Source: Umbilicaria muhlenbergii
Lineage: Eukaryota > Ascomycota > Lecanoromycetes > Umbilicariales > Umbilicariaceae
Assembly: GCA_000611775.1 (NCBI GenBank)
Contig: KK106984.1
Coordinates: forward strand, 154,364 to 218,363
Direction: 5' to 3'
DNA: 64,000 bases
Shown: positions 10,021-22,996 of the stretch, piece by piece
How the letters are laid out: every line of letters starts with the position of its first letter
Numbering within the stretch: position 1 is the stretch's first letter
Notes under the pieces: generated by a model
Databases searched by the model: none
Told to the model about the DNA's origin: nothing
What the model saw: the letters and a program-made list of their open reading frames with translations, nothing else
Translations under genes and position numbers: made by a program

Positions 10021-12456
10021 ATGCCGATGCGCAATGCTAGGCGATTGTCGCTGCAGGACCCGGAAGACCTCCACAACGAAGAATCATACCTCGGAAAATA
10101 TGTCTATGACCGGCGGAATTCACTGAGCGACTATGGCGATCACAAGTCACCGTCCTCATACTCGAACTCCTCGCGAGAAACCTCCGGCTCCCATCAACCA
10201 ATGCTCCGCACATATCCTCCCCGGCGAAAACAATGGGGTAGCCAATCCTCCTACTTCTATCGCTTACCCAACAAAGTCGTTCGATACCTGTGTTGCGCCC
10301 TCATGTCGGCTGTGATACTGTTCATCTTATTTTTGATACGGATGAGCTGGGTGTCTTCGAGGCAACTGGAAATGTTGCCTAGACCTCCTTCACCACCAGC
10401 CGAATGGGAAAGCTTCGAGTTCTTGAAGAGATACTACGGTGGAATACGGACATTGGTGCCCAGGGAAAAGAACATCCCCGAATATCCTCATGATCCAGAA
10501 GCAGACCCGGCGCCGGAGGTGAATTCGACCCTTACCGAACGCCAGACGAGCACATTTCCGTCCAGCGACCCTTTCAACCCATACCCGGACTACACATCAG
10601 CGGTGTATCTTTCACAGTACGCAGCGAAGCAAGACTGCTTTCTAGATTCCGAAGACCGTATCCGAATACCGAGTGTGCAGTCATACTCGGGGGTACCTCA
10701 AGGTATGCCAGACCATATCGTGGGATCATATGACCTGCTAGGTCTTCGAAATGATATCTGCTTCGAGCGGTTTGGCAGACTGGGGCCTTATGGTTTCGGG
10801 TACAGCAAGAAGACAGGAGGCATAGGAGCAGGTCTGCATGGTGACAGGGAAGGCGCCGAACAAACATGGTCGGGAACTCAAGAGGTTAATTACAGGGATG
10901 TCCGTTGGGCGGAAGCGCAAAACCGGTGCATGATGAAAAACAGCGGGCGGTTCAAGCGACCTGGTACCGATGAGCACCCAGTTGTGCCTGCCGAGCAAGA
11001 TCGCCGGGGTCCCAAAAGAGACGCTGAGACCGGAGAGGAGTCACCTTCCGACTCTGCGCCGCTCATGGATCCAACAGGTACCAGACTACCTGAGAGTGAC
11101 AAAACTCTGCTGCCCCGAACGGCGGCCCTGATTCGGACTTGGTCGGATTTTGAGTACACCCAAGAGGACATCCTATACTTGCGGTCACTGATCTCTGAGC
11201 TCTCACTATTGTCTGGAGCAGAGTATACTGTACACTTCCTCATCCATGTGAAGGACAACAATATCCCAATCTGGGCCGACGAAGAAACCTATGAGCGAGT
11301 CCTACGAGAGGCCACTCCACCGGAGTTCCACGGCATGGGTACATTATGGAGTGAGGCTCAGATGGGTCTCATCTATAGCGGACTCCCAGAGAGCTTCTAC
11401 CGCGGCCTGCCTGTGCATGGCGTGTACCGAAGCACCTTCATGCCCGTGCAATACTTTGCCCACAAGCATCCCGAGTACGACTACTTTTGGAACCTCGAAA
11501 TGGACGCTCGATACACCGGTCATTGGTACCACCTTCTCGACAGCGTCCGGCAATGGGCCAAAGAGCAACCACGCAAGGGACTGTGGGAACGCAACGGCCG
11601 CTTCTACGTGCCCTCCGTCCACGGCAGCTGGGAAGACTTCAAGCAAATGGTGCGCGTGCAATCCGAAATGGGCACCTCCAACCCCACCAACATCTGGTCC
11701 GGCCCAAGCGCCCCGGGACCCCCCAAACCCCCCGGCGCCCCCCCACCTCAAGCCGAACCCCCGATCTGGGGGCCCCTCCCACCCCCCGACTCCCACCTCG
11801 ACCACTCCCACGATCCCGTCCCGCCCACCTCCGCCGACAAAGACAAATACACCTGGGGCGTCGCCGAAGAAGCCGACCTCATCACCTTCAACCCCCTCTT
11901 CGACCCCGCCGGCACCACCTGGCTCCTCGCGGCCGACCACTCCGGCTACAACACCAGCGGCGGCCCGCCCCCGCGCCGCGCCGCCATCATCACCTTTTCG
12001 CGGCTCTCGCGCCGCCTGCTCGCCGCCATGCACGCCGACACCGCCCTGGGCCACACGACCATGTTCTCGGAGATGTGGCCGGCGTCGAGCGCGTTGCACC
12101 ACGGGCTCAAAGCGGTGTACGCGCCGCACCCGGTGTACGTCGACCGCGACTGGCCCCCCCGTTATCTGGCGGGGGTGATGAATGCGGGCCGGGACGGCGC
12201 GAGCGGCGGGGCCCGGACGAGCGTGTTTGGCGAGAGGGAACATAATTTCCGCGGGGTCAGTTGGTTTTATAATGCCGGGTTTGGGGCGAATTTGTGGAGG
12301 CGCTGGATGGGGTTGAGGGTTGATGGCGGGGGCGGGGAGGAGGAGGAGGGGGCGCGAGAGGGGAGGATGTGTTTGCCGGGGGTGCTGGTGCATCCGGTTA
12401 AGGGGGTGGGGTTGGTGGTGGAGGGGGAACGGGAGGGGGAACGGGAGGGGGGGTAA
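10021..12456 (+). CDS. DUF3405 family type II membrane protein (glycosyltransferase-like)
   Basis: A single-exon gene of 811 aa. I chose the ATG at 10021 (MPMRNARRLSLQDPEDL); the open frame extends further only through a non-ATG codon. A cytosolic basic/serine-rich head is followed by one membrane span at about residues 86-108 (VVRYLCCALMSAVILFILFL), then a long lumenal domain, the type II layout of Golgi enzymes. The conserved core HPEYDYFWNLEMDARYTGHW and the later TFNPLFDP stretch are characteristic of DUF3405, a fungal family often loosely called glycosyltransferase-like; NLEMDAR resembles a DxD-type sugar-nucleotide site, but activity is inferred. Residues about 560-620 are a proline-rich insert. 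Codon use changes sharply inside the gene: ordinary to about 11,560, very C-rich to about 12,000, then G-rich to the stop, ending in a repetitive GEREGEREGG tail. Confidence 0.85.
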   Translation: MPMRNARRLSLQDPEDLHNEESYLGKYVYDRRNSLSDYGDHKSPSSYSNSSRETSGSHQPMLRTYPPRRKQWGSQSSYFYRLPNKVVRYLCCALMSAVILFILFLIRMSWVSSRQLEMLPRPPSPPAEWESFEFLKRYYGGIRTLVPREKNIPEYPHDPEADPAPEVNSTLTERQTSTFPSSDPFNPYPDYTSAVYLSQYAAKQDCFLDSEDRIRIPSVQSYSGVPQGMPDHIVGSYDLLGLRNDICFERFGRLGPYGFGYSKKTGGIGAGLHGDREGAEQTWSGTQEVNYRDVRWAEAQNRCMMKNSGRFKRPGTDEHPVVPAEQDRRGPKRDAETGEESPSDSAPLMDPTGTRLPESDKTLLPRTAALIRTWSDFEYTQEDILYLRSLISELSLLSGAEYTVHFLIHVKDNNIPIWADEETYERVLREATPPEFHGMGTLWSEAQMGLIYSGLPESFYRGLPVHGVYRSTFMPVQYFAHKHPEYDYFWNLEMDARYTGHWYHLLDSVRQWAKEQPRKGLWERNGRFYVPSVHGSWEDFKQMVRVQSEMGTSNPTNIWSGPSAPGPPKPPGAPPPQAEPPIWGPLPPPDSHLDHSHDPVPPTSADKDKYTWGVAEEADLITFNPLFDPAGTTWLLAADHSGYNTSGGPPPRRAAIITFSRLSRRLLAAMHADTALGHTTMFSEMWPASSALHHGLKAVYAPHPVYVDRDWPPRYLAGVMNAGRDGASGGARTSVFGEREHNFRGVSWFYNAGFGANLWRRWMGLRVDGGGGEEEEGAREGRMCLPGVLVHPVKGVGLVVEGEREGEREGG

Positions 12457-13300
12457 GTGGTGGTGGTGCTGCGGCGGGTGGAGTGCATTTGTCGGGCATT
12501 TTAGCGGGGTTCTTGGATTGGGGAGTACAGGGTTTGGTATTGTACCGGGTTAGGTCCGTCGGGGTGTACGAATTGCGTGGTCGCTCTTGGCAGCGAGTGT
12601 CGGACAGAGGATACGAAGATCATTGCACCAACATCCCTTCGTCATCACGGATATGGAATCACTTGCACCGCTAATATTACAAGCCATCGTTCTCTAGTCT
12701 TCTTCACCAGGCCAGCCTTGATCATGATGGTAAAGTCACAGATCAGCTACACTACCGCTCTACTCTGCTCTTTTTCCAAGCCCCGGCGCTTTGATGTGTT
12801 GGGGTTTGCGATTCGTTCATGCTCCATCTTCACTCCGCCGAGTTGTCGCATCCGTCGCCGTCGAGCGGCGTTGTAAAAGAGACCGACCTGTTGGTGGATC
12901 CTATGGCTGTGTGCGGCGCTACTGGACTCGCGAGCGCTGGCTCGCTTTCGGAGTGGTGGCTTTGGGGGCCTGCTGGAGCGGCTGGCGGCAGCTTTGAAAT
13001 AGAGCACTGGTTCATCCGTTTAGCAGGGGGTCTGTAGTGGAGCATTGATATATCTGTTTAGCAGGGAGTCTGTACTGGAGCACTGACTCATCTGTAGAGC
13101 AGGGGGTCTGGTGTGGGGCACTGACTCATCTGTTGAAGTCTCAAACTTCAGAAGGTCGGCAGTTGAATGGATTAAAGTCTTCGGGTAGCGAGGTTCCAGA
13201 ACTTTTGACGTAGGGATTTGGTTGTGTGGGCTTCGCCGTTGGAGCTTCTTTTATGGTGCTGGAGACCGGGTGGGAGTGTGATACGGTGACAGCTGGTGCC
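12457..13300. other. Intergenic with tandem repeat
   Basis: No gene is supported between the DUF3405 stop and the DUF7924-like fragment. Apart from the 38-bp tandem repeat listed separately, nothing stands out. Confidence 0.5.
13003..13138. repeat. 38-bp tandem repeat, about 3.5 copies
   Basis: Three full copies at 13003-13040, 13041-13078 and 13079-13116 plus a partial at 13117-13138. Each unit begins agcactg (or a close variant) and holds an agcagggggtctg core; all full copies are exactly 38 bp with several substitutions. The array is non-coding. Confidence 0.85.
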
Positions 13301-13912
13301 TCAGCTTGACGAATTCTTTGCTCCCCTTTTATTGGCGGCATCGATGAACTCATTCCATTTCTCCTTTGTCCAGTCTCTGGCGTTTCGGAACGCAGTCGCT
13401 CCTTGGCGGAAGGTTTCAGGAGTGTCATCCATGGCAAAGGATCGCAGCTGGTTCATATGATACTCGGGCCGATCTCCAGAGCTGGTCGGCCGGACCGGAT
13501 GTGTGGTGTACATTGTGAGTTTGCCAGAGGAATAGGTCGAAGCAATGGAATAAGCATTGTTGTCATAGACCGGTTCGCCTTGCCCGTATGACTGAAGACT
13601 GTGTATGCCCCTCGCACCCAATGCGTTATCGTAGCAAGCCTGTCTATTGGCGACTGTGCCGGCTCCATCTGGCCCCTTTACTCCCAAGAAAAAGCTGGGC
13701 GCCATGGGAAGGTCCTCCTGCGTTGAAGGGACAATATGACCACTCAGCTTGTTACGAACTCGTCGATCGAGTTGTTCAGGGCGTGCACCATGATAGAGGT
13801 CCGGGTTGCCAGGGACAAGTGTGCCGTCTGTCAGAGGGTCAAGATTCGTAAAGGGGATTCCTCCTTCTATATCAGACCATCCTTCTTCTTTTAAGAACTG
13901 TTTCTTCCCCAT
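13301..13912 (-). pseudogene. C-terminal fragment of a fungal DUF7924-like protein
   Basis: The frame from the ATG at 13912 (MGKKQFLKEEGWSD) to 13301 codes for 203 aa. It contains blocks I recall from a large family of filamentous-fungal hypothetical proteins: PDLYHGARPEQLDRRVR, LSGHIVPSTQEDLPMAPSF, QACYDNALGARGIHSLQSYG, EPVYDNNAYSIAS, then the repeated-looking FRQGATAFRNARDWTKEKW end. In the homologs I remember this is the C-terminal half of a longer protein. The open frame continues upstream of the ATG for about 22 codons with family-unlike sequence and then meets stops, so the N-terminal part seems absent or lies in an exon I cannot find. The function is unknown; the domain name is from memory and should be confirmed. 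It may be a truncated duplicate or a short expressed gene. Confidence 0.6.
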
Positions 13913-14302
13913 GAAAGGGCTGAGGAGGCAGCAGTTAGCGCTCGTGTGGCACACAACACCAACTTCTGTCTGTGCCAACCCCGCAGGCTTACTATTTCAG
14001 GCCCCAGCTGATGGCTCGGCCTCGTGCGACAATCGATCCGAGTATTTCCTCTCTCCGACTTTGATAATGTCACGCAACCTACAATGCCTCATCGGCACGC
14101 CTTGTGCACCCGGCGCCTGCTGTTTCATGCACTCATGACTCCGTGCGACATCCTGATGATGTCTCCTAATAAATTCGCAAACCTGCGAAGCACACTCTCG
14201 TTCTGACTGTCAGCGGAAGCACCTCCTGTGCTATTGATTTCCTCGATGATACGTCTTGCAGCGACGTTTTGACCTATCGTTATATTACTAGAACCCCCAA
14301 TC
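13913..14302. other. Divergent spacer upstream of the CorA-like gene
   Basis: A 390-bp spacer that must hold the promoter of the CorA-like gene. A minus-strand open frame at 14313-14125 has plausible composition but no recognisable content and overlaps the next gene's start, so I do not call it. Confidence 0.45.
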
Positions 14303-16481
14303 ATGTCTACCACTGTATCGAGTCCTGCGCTCTCGCATCAGCCTTTGCCTTTCAAAGACTTCGATGAAGAGTCCGTCTTCAAGAATATTGAAGGCCACTT
14401 CTTAAACCCGGACGCTCTCAATCTGGTTATCAAGTTTGACAACTCCACAGCTCGTGCTGCGGTTGACCTCGGCCACGAGCAGATCAAAGAAGTTTTGAAG
14501 GCTGAGGTAAGACACAATCCGGGGAACCCTTGAAGAAGGATTGGGTGTACCTGTGGTAGCCTCTTAACTGATCCTAATAATGTAGCCTGGGCGGCCAGAA
14601 GCTTTACCCACCAAGTGGATGTACGTATCCAGTCTACCCACCCTTTAGGCACTTCCAGTGACGGGAACGACTTGCAGCAGCATATGGGCTCCCGAACGGC
14701 AAAAGAACCTTGTAAAGGTGAGTCGGCCACGTAACGTGGAAGAGTATAACAATACTAACCTTCCGCCTTAGGCAATCGGGGCACATTATCAGTTCACACC
14801 TCGATTACTGGGCGTCATGTGTACCGATCCTTTAAAGCCTGCGCCTGCGCCTGTTGTGCCGGATACCCCTCGAAGCCGCATGCATGAGATGTGGCATCAT
14901 CAGAAAGAGATGGAGCAGACATCTCGACAGAGCCAGACCTCCGATCCCGAAAGCCTTTTAGAGATGGCAAGAATGGAACCAGACAAGCCTCATGCACTCG
15001 ATCTCAGCCATTACAACATTATCAACGAGGTGTGGCATTACTCCTCGGTCGATTGGGGCCACAAGTGTAAGTGTACACCGCTGCGGCCACACAGGGACAG
15101 GCTGACCACCGGCAGACCTTTGTGTGGGCTACAACTCCCTGTTCAATACCCACACCGGTCAAGGAACGCGACCCGCGTATGCTAAACAAAACCATCCCGA
15201 AGGAAAGCGGCTGTGGACCTGGCTAGTGCTCTGCGATGACGGTACGTAAACTTCATGTCTGATTCTATTGATGGGCTTTGCCTAACCACAGACCTTTAGG
15301 GACCGTCATTTCAATGCATGAAAACCCTTTTCCAGGCCATCAAGGTTCATGGGGGCCCATGCACGAGGAGGAACTCAAGATCATCCGCCGCAACACGTTG
15401 AATGTGTTCCGACAGCTCTCGAAAGCCAACAAGGTGCAAAGCCCCATTATGACCCTCGCTATCAGAGCTGGTCTCAAATCCGTCGAGACCCTCTCGGATC
15501 ATAAACACGAGGACTCGGCCAGCTTGCTATTCTTCTACCTATTCGACGACTGGCACACGACCTACAGCCTCGTAGCGAGACGCGAACACCGGTATGGTGA
15601 ACAGTTGGAACGACTCGTACGTAGTCTCACCACGCACCCACTTCACAACTAACGATTCCCCCCTTCCAGCGCAAAAACATGTTCGAAAAAGCCGAACTCG
15701 ACAGCATCGACCGCCTGCACCACATCGGCCGCCAACTCTCGACCCTCAAACGCATCTACCAAAGCTACACCGTCATCATCGAGAGCATCCTCGTAGCGCA
15801 AAAGCCCGTGCACCCAGCCGCCGACGTCAGCGTGACCAGTTCGCAGGTCCTCGGCGCCCTGAAGACCGCGCAGCAGCAGGAGGACAATACGATGGATCAG
15901 AGCGTCACGATGGGCGGCGACACGAGCCTCGGCGTTGCGCTGGCCTCGACGGCGATCGTGCGGTTCGCGAGACTCAAGGATCGCATTAATTTGTATGCGT
16001 TGAGCGAGATTCAGGAGTGTTTGGACGAGAAGGAGTCGTTGGTTTTCTTGGTCAGTACCCGCGCATCTCGTCTCCTCTTGCTTTCTTTCAAAATACATAC
16101 CCTACAAGCCTTCTCCACCCACTGACACCCTAACAACAGAATTTCAATCTCATCGCCCTCAAAGAATCCCAAGCCGTCGAGCGCCTCACCCGCATCACCA
16201 TCCTCCTCGCCAAAGTAACCATCCTCTTCCTCCCCGTCAGTCTCCTCACCGCCTACTTCTCCGTGCAAAGTATCACTCAGGGCTACACGAAAGCCACGTA
16301 TTGGACGTCCTTCGCGGTGATCATGACGCTTTCGTTTATCTTCCTCGCCGTTTTCGGGAAGTTGAGCGGTACGGTGGAGGGGAAGCCGATTTATCGTTCG
16401 CTAAGCCAGACTTTTTTTGATAAGTTTCTATTCGCGCGGTTTAGGGGCGCTGGGCAGAGGGGTGGGCGCAGTGTGGGCTAG
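14303..16481 (+). CDS. CorA-like Mg2+ transporter family protein
   Basis: Predicted divalent-cation transporter or CorA-fold membrane protein. Eight exons: 14303-14506, 14586-14620, 14678-14717, 14772-15066, 15116-15241, 15300-15616, 15670-16050 and 16140-16481; all phases close, giving 579 aa. The long N-terminal part is soluble and includes NEVWHYSSVDWGHKYLCVGYN, a stretch common in filamentous-fungal CorA-like proteins. A helical region (FEKAELDSIDRLHHIGRQLS) leads to the signature approach KESLVFLNFNLIALKESQAV, then two closing membrane spans: TRITILLAKVTILFLPVSLL and YWTSFAVIMTLSFIFLAVFG. The short loop between them lacks the GMN motif of true CorA/Mrs2 channels and has YFSVQ and later GYTKATYW instead. 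Magnesium transport is therefore a family-based guess. Confidence 0.85.
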
Positions 16482-19128
<2,647 letters not shown>

Positions 19129-19443
19129 GAAGACAATAAACGGGTCCCCTTTGGCTTCTGGACATTCTCTCTACCTCTACCCCCTGTTGCGTTATCGTGC
19201 CACCTCGGCATCCTCGCTATTCTCGGCAATCGAAGTACTACTGATTTTGTCTTGCATAAGGGGATGTGGAGAGGATTGCATCCATCTTTGTAGAGCATGA
19301 GTAGTCTAGCTTCATTTTCCCATAGGTTCTCGCTGCTGCTGCTGTTGTTTGTTACATGGAATGACGGGTGTTTATTCAGTAATGTTATGGTTGTGTTCAT
19401 TGCGACTCTGGTTTGGTTGTACTGAAAAGTGAAGATAGTTCGA
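19129..19443. other. 3' region of ARF1, convergent with the DUF4470 remnant
   Basis: About 315 bp without coding content; presumably the ARF1 3' untranslated region and terminator. Confidence 0.5.
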
Positions 19444-19843
19444 TCATACACTCATACAATCATAGAGGGAGGCTTTGTCACTGCCAAGAAAGCCAACTTT
19501 CGCCTCGACAGCTTTCTGAATGCTTGACTTAAAGCGTCTATCGTAAGTTGCCTTCTCATCCTCGGTCAAATCCGAGGTAGAGTAAGAGCTCCAGATCTCC
19601 CCTGATCCCGGTGAGGGTTTCATTGTCACAGAATCTCAGCAGTCCGCCATATTTGCTGCCGTGCCAGCTCTGCACCGGAGCCGCGAGGGCAGAAGGCTTC
19701 TTCGATTGAATGTGCAGGAGTTCAAGGGATTTAGTATCAAGGAACAAGTGGTAATAGATATTCCAAACGGCCGAATCATTTAGGCCCGCTTCGTAGTCAA
19801 GGAGAAGGGTGAGTAGCAAGATGTTGCGGGCTACAAACATCAT
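19444..19843 (-). pseudogene. DUF4470 family gene fragment, frameshifted
   Basis: Two overlapping minus-strand frames together resemble the core of DUF4470 proteins, a fungal family often joined to MYND zinc fingers. The first frame (from about 19843) reads ARNILLLTLLLDYEAG, then WNIYYHLFLD, SWHGSKYGGLLRFCD and LTGIR. The second reads IWSSYSTSDLTEDEKATYD and RRFKSSIQKAVEAK, which in the family follows directly. The change of frame is near 19605-19625, with no intron-like signals there. The fragment lacks the N-terminal zinc-finger part and most of the C-terminal part, so I read it as a broken, truncated copy. Function unknown. Confidence 0.65.
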
Positions 19844-19925
19844 CAGCTAGATGTTAAAGAAGGCTAAAAGGTATCCAGAACTAGTAACACCGACATTAAA
19901 CCAGCAATGTGCCACAAAACGGATA

Positions 19926-21053
19926 TCATATAACGTCCCTAGACGAGCTTTCTTCTAGCCCGTCAGACCTCCTACACACTTTCCGAAATAGCTCCATCAA
20001 CTTCTCCCCATCCTCTTTATCCACGGCCCCATTCATCAGCACGCCCGCGGCCGTTGAACTAAGCAACACTCCCCCTCCCGTCACCCCAGCCGCAATAATG
20101 CCATTCACCGCTGCGCCCCCCATAGCCGCACTCTGGCACCACGCAAACAGACTCCCCGCCTCCACAGCTCCTATCGATGCCTGCCACGCCGCAGCCGACG
20201 AGCCCGCTACAGGACCCAGTGCGCCGAACCCTGCAGCTCCAAGAACCGGCATGGCAACAGCTGCTGCGATCCCAACGGCGGCGCCGGCGCACTGGAACCC
20301 GAAGCGGAACGGGTGCGCGGAAATATAGGTGCCGGCGGCGCGGCTGAAGCGCTTGAACTTGCCTTCTGCACCACAATGGTCTGTGAGAGGGATGAGTTAG
20401 TTAGAGTTGTATTTCAGTGTCGGTGGCAGGGATAGATACAGGAGCGTGAATGGTCACTTACTCAGGATAGCGTAAAGCTCTCGCGCGAACTCGACACTCC
20501 AGCAACATAGGATGATGGGCCATTGCGGGAGATGCGTCACGTTCGGGAACTGTGCACGGCGGTACTGGGCCTGAACGTCGCTGTCCCTGAGGCTCTCGAA
20601 AGGTGCCTCGTTGGCGTAAATTTCGTAGATCAAGCTTCCGAGCGCAAAGAGCTCAGCGCGGCGGACTTTTTCATTGGGTTCCAGGTCGGTGATTGTCTCT
20701 GGGGGAATGCAGTATGGAGAGCGGTAAGTGGTTGGGGGGGGTTCAGGAGGTGTTTGATCGGAGGAGGGTTGGATTTCAACGGAGCCATCAAGAGAGAAGA
20801 GGAAATCGAGGGGGCGGATGTGTTGATAGTCAGTCCCGCTCTCGACAAACCGTTTCATGCAGTCGACCCAGGATTTGCGGGTTGAGTCACTTATGTCGGG
20901 GACGTTGCGGGGTCTCAATAAGGTCGGACTTTCGTCCTTCTCACCTGGTACCTTGATAAGAACGCGGCACAGCATCGTATCGTTGTCTTCGAATTCGGAA
21001 AACATATCGCAGTCTGAGCTGCCACCAGCGCCAGCTTCCCCCGGGGTTAGCAT
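19926..21053 (-). CDS. Pseudokinase-like protein with C-terminal IFI6/ISG12-type membrane domain
   Basis: Two exons, 21053-20462 and 20380-19926, with a GTAAGT donor and CACAG acceptor, give 348 aa. Residues 1-90 are acidic and family-specific (DMFSEFEDNDTMLCRVLI). Residues 90-195 look like the C-lobe of a protein kinase: DYQHIRPLDFLFSLDGSVEI sits where the catalytic loop would be but lacks HRD, TTYRSPYCIPPE resembles the P+1/APE region, and AELFALGSLIYEIYANEAPF resembles helix F. No glycine loop, VAIK lysine or DFG is visible, so catalysis is unlikely. After the intron comes a glycine/alanine-rich membrane domain (about residues 220-305) with GFGALGPVAGSSAAAWQ and VEAGSLFAWCQSAAMGG, typical of interferon-induced 6-16/ISG12 proteins, then a charged tail. 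The role is unknown; membrane-directed signalling is only a guess. Confidence 0.75.
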
Positions 21054-21432
21054 CGTTATGGCTGAGATATCTCAATCTGGACGTAGCACGAAAGGCACTA
21101 AGTCCACGTCACATAGAACAAGCCTTAGTGGCTTTTTACCCCTGTTGGTCAGAAATAAACGTGAAGCGAATCCGACCTTCTAGATTGGATTCTTGCTCAG
21201 TCCGGGTACACATTGACTTCAAAGCAAGTACTGAGCTTGGTCTACGCCAACATCCAGTTGCACTTGACACTTCGATTGGATTTAACGGAAAATCCACTTG
21301 ATGTCTTACATACCAATCTAAATGTATATGCCCAGGCTAAGCGCTGAGGTCGTTACATGTAAGCTAATGTTGTCAGCCATTTCAACCACTCTTCTCGATA
21401 CAACTAGACCCATTTACCTCTGAAAATAAACC
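21054..21432. other. Divergent promoter region
   Basis: A 379-bp spacer between the pseudokinase-IFI6 gene and the small gene at 21433. Nothing specific recognised. Confidence 0.45.
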
Positions 21433-22125
21433 ATGCCCAACGGACCTGGTGCAAATGTTGAGGCTGCTCTTGAACTAGCTTCCGCAAAGAAGCATATACG
21501 TGTCCTTGAAGCAGTAAGCCTCACTCTGCCTGCTCATTTCATCTTTCGCCGTTTATTAGAAGAGTTATACAGATGATACTATTTCTCCACGAGACTGATA
21601 CTATGACTACGGAGATCGAAGATATGCTGTCCTCATTAGTGGTGGTTATCCAAAACGCCTCTACGAAAGTCGCGCAACCTCAAAGAAGACCTTCAACCTT
21701 AACAACGCAGGTCTTACCAATGTCTCTAACGTTCTCAGTCAAATGTGAATACGTTGGCACGAATATTCAGCATCTTATAGCACAGCCCTGCGTTCACATT
21801 GTTGTGTACGCGTGAACGGAATAGCCAGAAGACGGCTATAGCATATAATCCACGAAATGACATGGCTGGGAAACTTCCGGCTGATATATTGGAAAAGGAT
21901 GAGCAGCAGCCAATAACAAGCCCTGAGATCTGCATGTCGCTTCAGGGTAATTCGGGGATTGTGTCTTCTCAGGTTGGAGATCTTACCTGGAAAGCTGGGG
22001 AGTACATCAGAATCTGCAAATGGAACAACGGTTACAAAAACAGCGGCATTGGATTTAATCTGGCCACAGCGAGGATCGGGCGATTCCATGTACAAGTGAA
22101 CAGCCTCAAGGTCTTAGAACCTTAA
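21433..22125 (+). CDS. Hypothetical protein, possible SH3-like C-terminal domain
   Basis: Proposed exons 21433-21513, 21573-21710 and 21781-22125 (187 aa). The first two junctions are sound (GCA|GTAAGC and TTATACAG). The second intron (21711-21780, GTCTTA..TTATAG) is weaker, but keeps frame and has a CTAAC branch-like word. The C-terminal stretch VGDLTWKAGEYIRICKWNNG, then SGIGFNLATARIGRFHV, has the alternating pattern of an SH3-type barrel, where the DLTW and G-x-IGRF spacing is common; this is a guess from pattern only. I do not recognise the family. Confidence 0.45.
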
Positions 22126-22996
22126 GGTCAATTGAATACCCTCACATATAGAAAATCGTCACACCTCCTGGTCTTACCCCCAGTTGAACTAGCTAAGCAT
22201 GAGATCCCCGGTGAGAAAATCCTCGGCGTCCTGTCCTCTGGATTCTCCTACTGTGCAGGGCAATATCTCGTTCGATGGAGAGAGTACTGGATGGGTGCTG
22301 CTCGTCTCACCGCGCCGGTATCGGTACAAAGGCGGAGGGAGACGAGGACGTTGTGAGGTCGGCGTTGAGCTCTGGGTACCCAGGCAATAATGTTGTGCTT
22401 GTTGTTGCAGTACTTGGTGGGTAGACGCGCCCTGGCTGACAGCGGGCTGTGCAGACAACACCTAAGATCTGGCAAGGTTAGATATCTTGTGCGCCGGCAT
22501 TTTCTTACTGCGTAGTCCAAGGAACTCCCTTATCTCACTATTACCAAGTCTATCAAATGGAGATAATCTCATGATCCCCGCCTCCGCAATACATATGTAT
22601 CTGGGCAGAAGCATCCTTGAGGAAGCTCCATATCCTGCGGAAAATAGGAATTGACTACTCGTATAACTTCGACTTCGTGCTTTGACCTATAAAACTCTCA
22701 CTTGCGCATAATGACTTGATAGTCGAGCATGCTCCACTGCCAAGCGAATGACTCAGTCACACAGCCCTGGCAGTCGATTGTGTTACTAGATGTCAAACAC
22801 GAAAATCCTCCTCTAACACTCGCAATTCTGTAGTACTCTCTAGTCCTCTCTTCATGTCGTACACATCATCGTCTGTCTAAGTGCTGTACAACAAGTTCAC
22901 CCTGCATCCGCACCCGTCCTTTTCCACTCTCTGTCCATTCCCTCGAACCCCCTCTGACCGTCTCAAACCTGCTCAAGCCTAACCCCAAGCGGCAAT
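22126..22996. other. Intergenic upstream of the RtcB gene
   Basis: No coding region supported. The last 200 bp before 22997 are pyrimidine-rich, as is common in fungal core promoters. Confidence 0.5.

Noticed and set aside
11344-12393. Long minus-strand open frame (about 350 codons) opposite DUF3405
   Set aside because: It is the antisense shadow of a very GC-rich coding region; the plus strand has recognisable family motifs and the shadow is Gly/Val-rich without any.
14125-14313. Minus-strand frame MVDMIGGSSNITIG as a possible 5' exon of the DUF7924-like fragment
   Set aside because: It overlaps the start of the CorA-like gene, and I found no splice pair linking it in frame to 13912.
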